This document shows positions 6,383-8,530 of a stretch of DNA of 8,530 nucleotides, piece by piece. Made by a program: the position numbers and the translations under genes. A model generated the notes under the pieces. That model saw only the letters and a list, made by a program, of their open reading frames with translations, was not told the origin of the DNA and did not search any database. This stretch comes from Desulfobacterales bacterium (GTDB lineage: Bacteria; Desulfobacterota; Desulfobacteria; Desulfobacterales; JAFDCJ01), in the NCBI GenBank assembly GCA_020345785.1, contig CP070771.1, forward strand, positions 1,002,699-1,011,228, read 5' to 3'. Each line of letters starts with the position of its first letter. The first letter of the stretch is position 1.

Positions 6383-7390
6383 TTACTTGCGCGTCTTCAA
6401 CAGGGCATGATACGCTTCGGTCAATTTGATGAATTTTTTATGGTTACCGCCCTTATCCGGATGCAGTTGCTGGGCCTTGCGCCGATAGAGCCGGGCAAGT
6501 TCTTTGCGACTCATTTTTTTCAGCGCCTCTTTAGATTCGCCGAATATGGCACTCGCATTTTTCAAGGTCAGCGCGGTGCTTTTAAACGGTGGACGATAGT
6601 CTCGGCGGCTGTTGATAAACTGCCGCAGGTAATCTTCCATAAAAGAACTGGCCGCATAGTCATAGTCAAAATGCATCAGAACATATCGAATCAGATAATC
6701 GTGCAACCGATCGCCGGTTTTCATGCCCCCCCAGAAATTACGATCGGTATTCAAGCGGCAAATCTGCTTGATAAAATGCGCATCAACTTTTTCCTGGCTC
6801 AGCATTTCAGGATGGTTTTTGGAGTAGGATTCATAAAAAAATTGCTGCAAATTAAAAATTGTGTAAGTGTAAGTTTTGTATTCGCGGGGGACCAGCGCGG
6901 CTTCCATGTCCATGAAACCCTGCTCGATTTCATCCCGGGATTTGTTAAACAATACGCGGAACATTTTTTGCGGCAAACGTTCGATAAAACGCTGATCCGC
7001 CCGGCCAAATTTCAGGAAATGTACCCTGCGTTTGTCGAAGATGTGTAGCGGCGTTTCCACCTTTTCCGCCGGAAGTTTTTTTCTTCGATTCGCCCGATGT
7101 CGATCCTGCCTTAGACGGAAAGGCTCCAAAACCCTTTTGATTTCAGGCCGGACAAATCGCCAGAAGATATCTTCCAACTCATCCGGGGTCACATCGGTTT
7201 CCAGTTCGCTGAGTCGGTCTTCGATGACTTCATCGATGTAAAACGCATTGCCGCCGGGGTAAATGATGTAGCGGGTTGGATCGGGGCCCAGGTCGAAAAG
7301 ATCCCGGCTCAGGAAGTGTTCTGCCTGCCGGTAGGACTCCCGAATAAAATAGTGGACTTGACCATTTATTTTTTTAGCTGCCAGGTACAC
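6383..7390 (-). CDS. Protein with C-terminal J domain (DnaJ-like co-chaperone, type III)
   Basis: This 335-residue protein carries a J domain at its extreme C-terminus (about 278-333), with the Hsp70-activating motif H310-P-D312 followed by KGGNHKKFIKLTEAYHALL, so it should recruit and stimulate DnaK. There are no G/F or zinc-finger regions, which makes it a type III J protein. The first 270 residues are charged and helical-looking, with aromatic-rich blocks (YTYTIFNLQQFFYESY at about 181-196), and I recognise no domain there; they probably choose the client. The start is GTG 7390: an in-frame TAG lies only four codons upstream, and AGG lies eight bases before the GTG. It begins 30 bases after the stop of the TIGR00266/AIM24 gene on the same strand, so the two are probably co-transcribed. 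No terminator with a T-run is seen after its stop. Confidence 0.88.
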   Translation of the reverse strand: MYLAAKKINGQVHYFIRESYRQAEHFLSRDLFDLGPDPTRYIIYPGGNAFYIDEVIEDRLSELETDVTPDELEDIFWRFVRPEIKRVLEPFRLRQDRHRANRRKKLPAEKVETPLHIFDKRRVHFLKFGRADQRFIERLPQKMFRVLFNKSRDEIEQGFMDMEAALVPREYKTYTYTIFNLQQFFYESYSKNHPEMLSQEKVDAHFIKQICRLNTDRNFWGGMKTGDRLHDYLIRYVLMHFDYDYAASSFMEDYLRQFINSRRDYRPPFKSTALTLKNASAIFGESKEALKKMSRKELARLYRRKAQQLHPDKGGNHKKFIKLTEAYHALLKTRK

Positions 7391-7420
7391 GAAAAATGCC
7401 TAAAATGGCGAGTTGGGAAA

Positions 7421-8215
7421 TTAGCGGTTATCCCCGTCAATCAGACCTCCCAGGGTGCCCAGCAGCGATCCTTCGCCTTTGCGGGCTCCGCCGGCGGCCG
7501 GTGCGTGCTGCAGTATGCGATCGGCCATGCGCGAAAACGGCAAACTTTGCAGCAATACGAGACCCGTACCGCGCAGGGTTGCCAGAAAAAAACCTTCCCC
7601 GCCGAAAAACATGGACTTGAGGTTGCCGGCGGATTCAATGCTGTAGTCGATCCCGGTGGTAAAGGCCACCAGGCAGCCCGTATCGACCCGGATCGTGTCG
7701 TTTTTAAGCGTCTTTTTGACGACCGTGCCGCCGGCGTGGATAAATGCCATTCCGTCACCGCGCAGACGCTGAAGTATAAATCCCTCACCGCCAAAAAAGC
7801 CGGTACCCAGCCGTCTGGTAAAAGCAATTCCTATTTCAGTGCCATGAGCCGCGCACAGAAACGCGTCCTTCTGGCACAGCAGTTCACCGTTGAGCTTGGC
7901 CATGTCAATGGGGATGATTTTGCCGGGATACGGGGCGGCAAATGCGGCACTCTTTTTGCCGGAGCCGTTATTGGTGAAATGCGTCATAAAAATAGACTCA
8001 CCGGTGAGCATGCGTTTGCCTGCGGTCATTAATTTGCCCAACACGCCGGAACCTGCCCGGGAGCCGTCCCCCATCCTGGCTTCAAAGGTGATGCCGTCAT
8101 CCATGTAATTCATTGCACCTGCTTCGGCGATAACGGTTTCGCCGGGATCAAGCTCGATTTCAACAATCTGCATGTCATCACCGATAATTTTGTAGTCAAC
8201 TTCATGACATTGCAT
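7421..8215 (-). CDS. TIGR00266 / AIM24 family protein
   Basis: This 264-residue protein matches the bacterial TIGR00266 family, related to the yeast mitochondrial biogenesis protein AIM24. These are all-beta proteins whose biochemical role is unknown. Supporting blocks are [25 protein letters not shown] (about 18-42), [12 protein letters not shown] (71-82), and an internal duplication: [16 protein letters not shown] (140-155) and [16 protein letters not shown] (203-218). This fits the family's repeated beta-sandwich. The C-terminus ends in a Gly-rich [12 protein letters not shown] tail (251-262), also typical. The start at ATG 8215 has a strong purine-rich site (GGGAGGG) about eight bases upstream. 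There is no signal peptide or membrane helix. It is the first gene of the probable pair with the J-domain protein, which suggests a link to proteostasis, but that is inference from spacing only. Confidence 0.9.
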   Translation of the reverse strand: MQCHEVDYKIIGDDMQIVEIELDPGETVIAEAGAMNYMDDGITFEARMGDGSRAGSGVLGKLMTAGKRMLTGESIFMTHFTNNGSGKKSAAFAAPYPGKIIPIDMAKLNGELLCQKDAFLCAAHGTEIGIAFTRRLGTGFFGGEGFILQRLRGDGMAFIHAGGTVVKKTLKNDTIRVDTGCLVAFTTGIDYSIESAGNLKSMFFGGEGFFLATLRGTGLVLLQSLPFSRMADRILQHAPAAGGARKGEGSLLGTLGGLIDGDNR

Positions 8216-8310
8216 CCGGCATTCCCTCCCTGTAATCAGTTTTCATTAAAAGACATGATGTTGGCAAAATGAAAATCCCCTATCCGTTGAAACATGCCGG
8301 GAGATGGAAG

Positions 8311-8346
8311 GCAGAGAACAGAGGACAGATGTCAGAAGACAGAGAT
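8311..8346. repeat. ACAGAxGACAGA-type degenerate repeat
   Basis: Four to five units of the form AGAGAACAGAGGACAGA and AGAAGACAGAGA run together here on the plus strand. The same type occurs in opposite orientation at 2797-2850, so it is dispersed within this window. Confidence 0.65.
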
Positions 8347-8403
8347 CAAGTGCCCATATCCTCATCTGTTGTCGATTGCCCTGTGATTTTCCCATCCCAA
8401 CGC

Positions 8404-8444
8404 GATGCCCTCTGCGCTATGCCCTTTGCCCTATGCGCTGGGCC
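8404..8444. repeat. ATGCCCTxTGC-type degenerate repeat
   Basis: Short units of the form TATGCCCT, TTGCCCTATGCGC and CTCTGCGCTATGCC repeat about four times. No other copy is seen in this window. It resembles low-complexity intergenic repeat sequence and encodes nothing recognisable. Confidence 0.55.
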
Positions 8445-8477
8445 ATTACCCGCACCCCGCAACCAAATCAAATGACC

Positions 8478-8503
8478 ATTGAATATTGAATATTGAATAT
8501 TGA
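8478..8503. repeat. 7-base tandem repeat ATTGAAT
   Basis: The unit ATTGAAT is repeated 3.7 times without error over 26 bases. It resembles the CGAATAT-type units at 6093-6223, suggesting a common family of dispersed repeats. Confidence 0.75.
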
Positions 8504-8530
8504 CGAATTGTGGAAGTCGCTTCGCTCCGT

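Larger units (their letters stand above)
8216..8530. other. Non-coding region upstream of the AIM24-type gene, repeat-rich
   Basis: These 315 bases contain no supported gene. Bases 8216-8290 should carry the minus-strand promoter of the TIGR00266/AIM24-type gene, but I see no convincing -35/-10 pair. From 8311 onward the DNA is a patchwork of three short degenerate repeats described in separate entries. The final bases (about 8511-8530) end mid-region. Confidence 0.75.

Noticed and set aside
6407..7048. Long plus-strand open frame (213 codons) within the J-domain gene
   Set aside because: It is antisense to a gene with a clear HPD-containing J domain, and its translation shows no recognisable family.
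7316..8032. Plus-strand open frame of 238 codons across the AIM24-type gene
   Set aside because: It lies opposite a recognisable TIGR00266/AIM24 gene with internal repeats and a good SD; the antisense product looks random.
8478..8503. ATTGAAT tandem units as a CRISPR array or iterons of a replication origin
   Set aside because: Units are 7 bases with no spacers, and no replication initiator gene or cas gene is nearby.

Overview
The window reads as a stretch of chromosome from a mid-GC Gram-negative bacterium, most likely a Desulfobacterota (former deltaproteobacterial) sulfate-reducer-type organism. This is an inference, not a measurement. It rests on the gene mix (MoaA, an archaeal/anaerobe-type adenosine-specific kinase, a COG4087-type HAD protein, a single-domain PilZ protein, a lipoprotein-like signal sequence) and on degenerate dispersed intergenic repeats (ACAGAxGACAGA-type, CGAATATCGAAT-type, ATTGAAT-type) that resemble, from memory, those of Desulfobacterales genomes. 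Everything looks like ordinary housekeeping or conserved-hypothetical chromosome. No transposase, phage gene, CRISPR array, tRNA or rRNA is visible.

Layout. Positions 1-840 (+) hold the 3' five-sixths of moaA. Positions 841-1177 are non-coding and carry strong inverted repeats with a T-tract on each strand: a small-RNA or leader candidate. Positions 1178-1660 (+) encode an adenosine-specific kinase family protein. A 256-base gap with a possible promoter precedes a PilZ c-di-GMP receptor (1917-2228, +). From there on every gene is on the minus strand. A small HAD hydrolase (2256-2726) is convergent with the PilZ gene. A MalY/PatB-type PLP enzyme follows (2884-4089), whose C-terminal tail runs into a polypurine repeat. 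Next come a 373-base leader region with nested inverted repeats (4090-4462), a large unrecognised lipoprotein-like protein (4463-5959), and a 423-base repeat-rich spacer (5960-6382). A probable two-gene operon closes the coding part: a TIGR00266/AIM24 protein (7421-8215) followed 30 bases later by a protein with a C-terminal J domain (6383-7390). Positions 8216-8530 are non-coding and contain three kinds of short degenerate repeat.

Functionally the genes are mostly independent: molybdenum cofactor synthesis, nucleoside/nucleotide handling, c-di-GMP sensing, a phosphatase-like protein, sulfur amino acid beta-lyase chemistry, an envelope protein and a chaperone-linked pair. I found no convincing new multi-gene system. 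The items most worth a second look are RNA-level: the structured region at about 960-1142, whose G.U pairs favour a minus-strand transcript, and the aminotransferase leader at 4214-4437, where one 11-base arm has two possible downstream partners.
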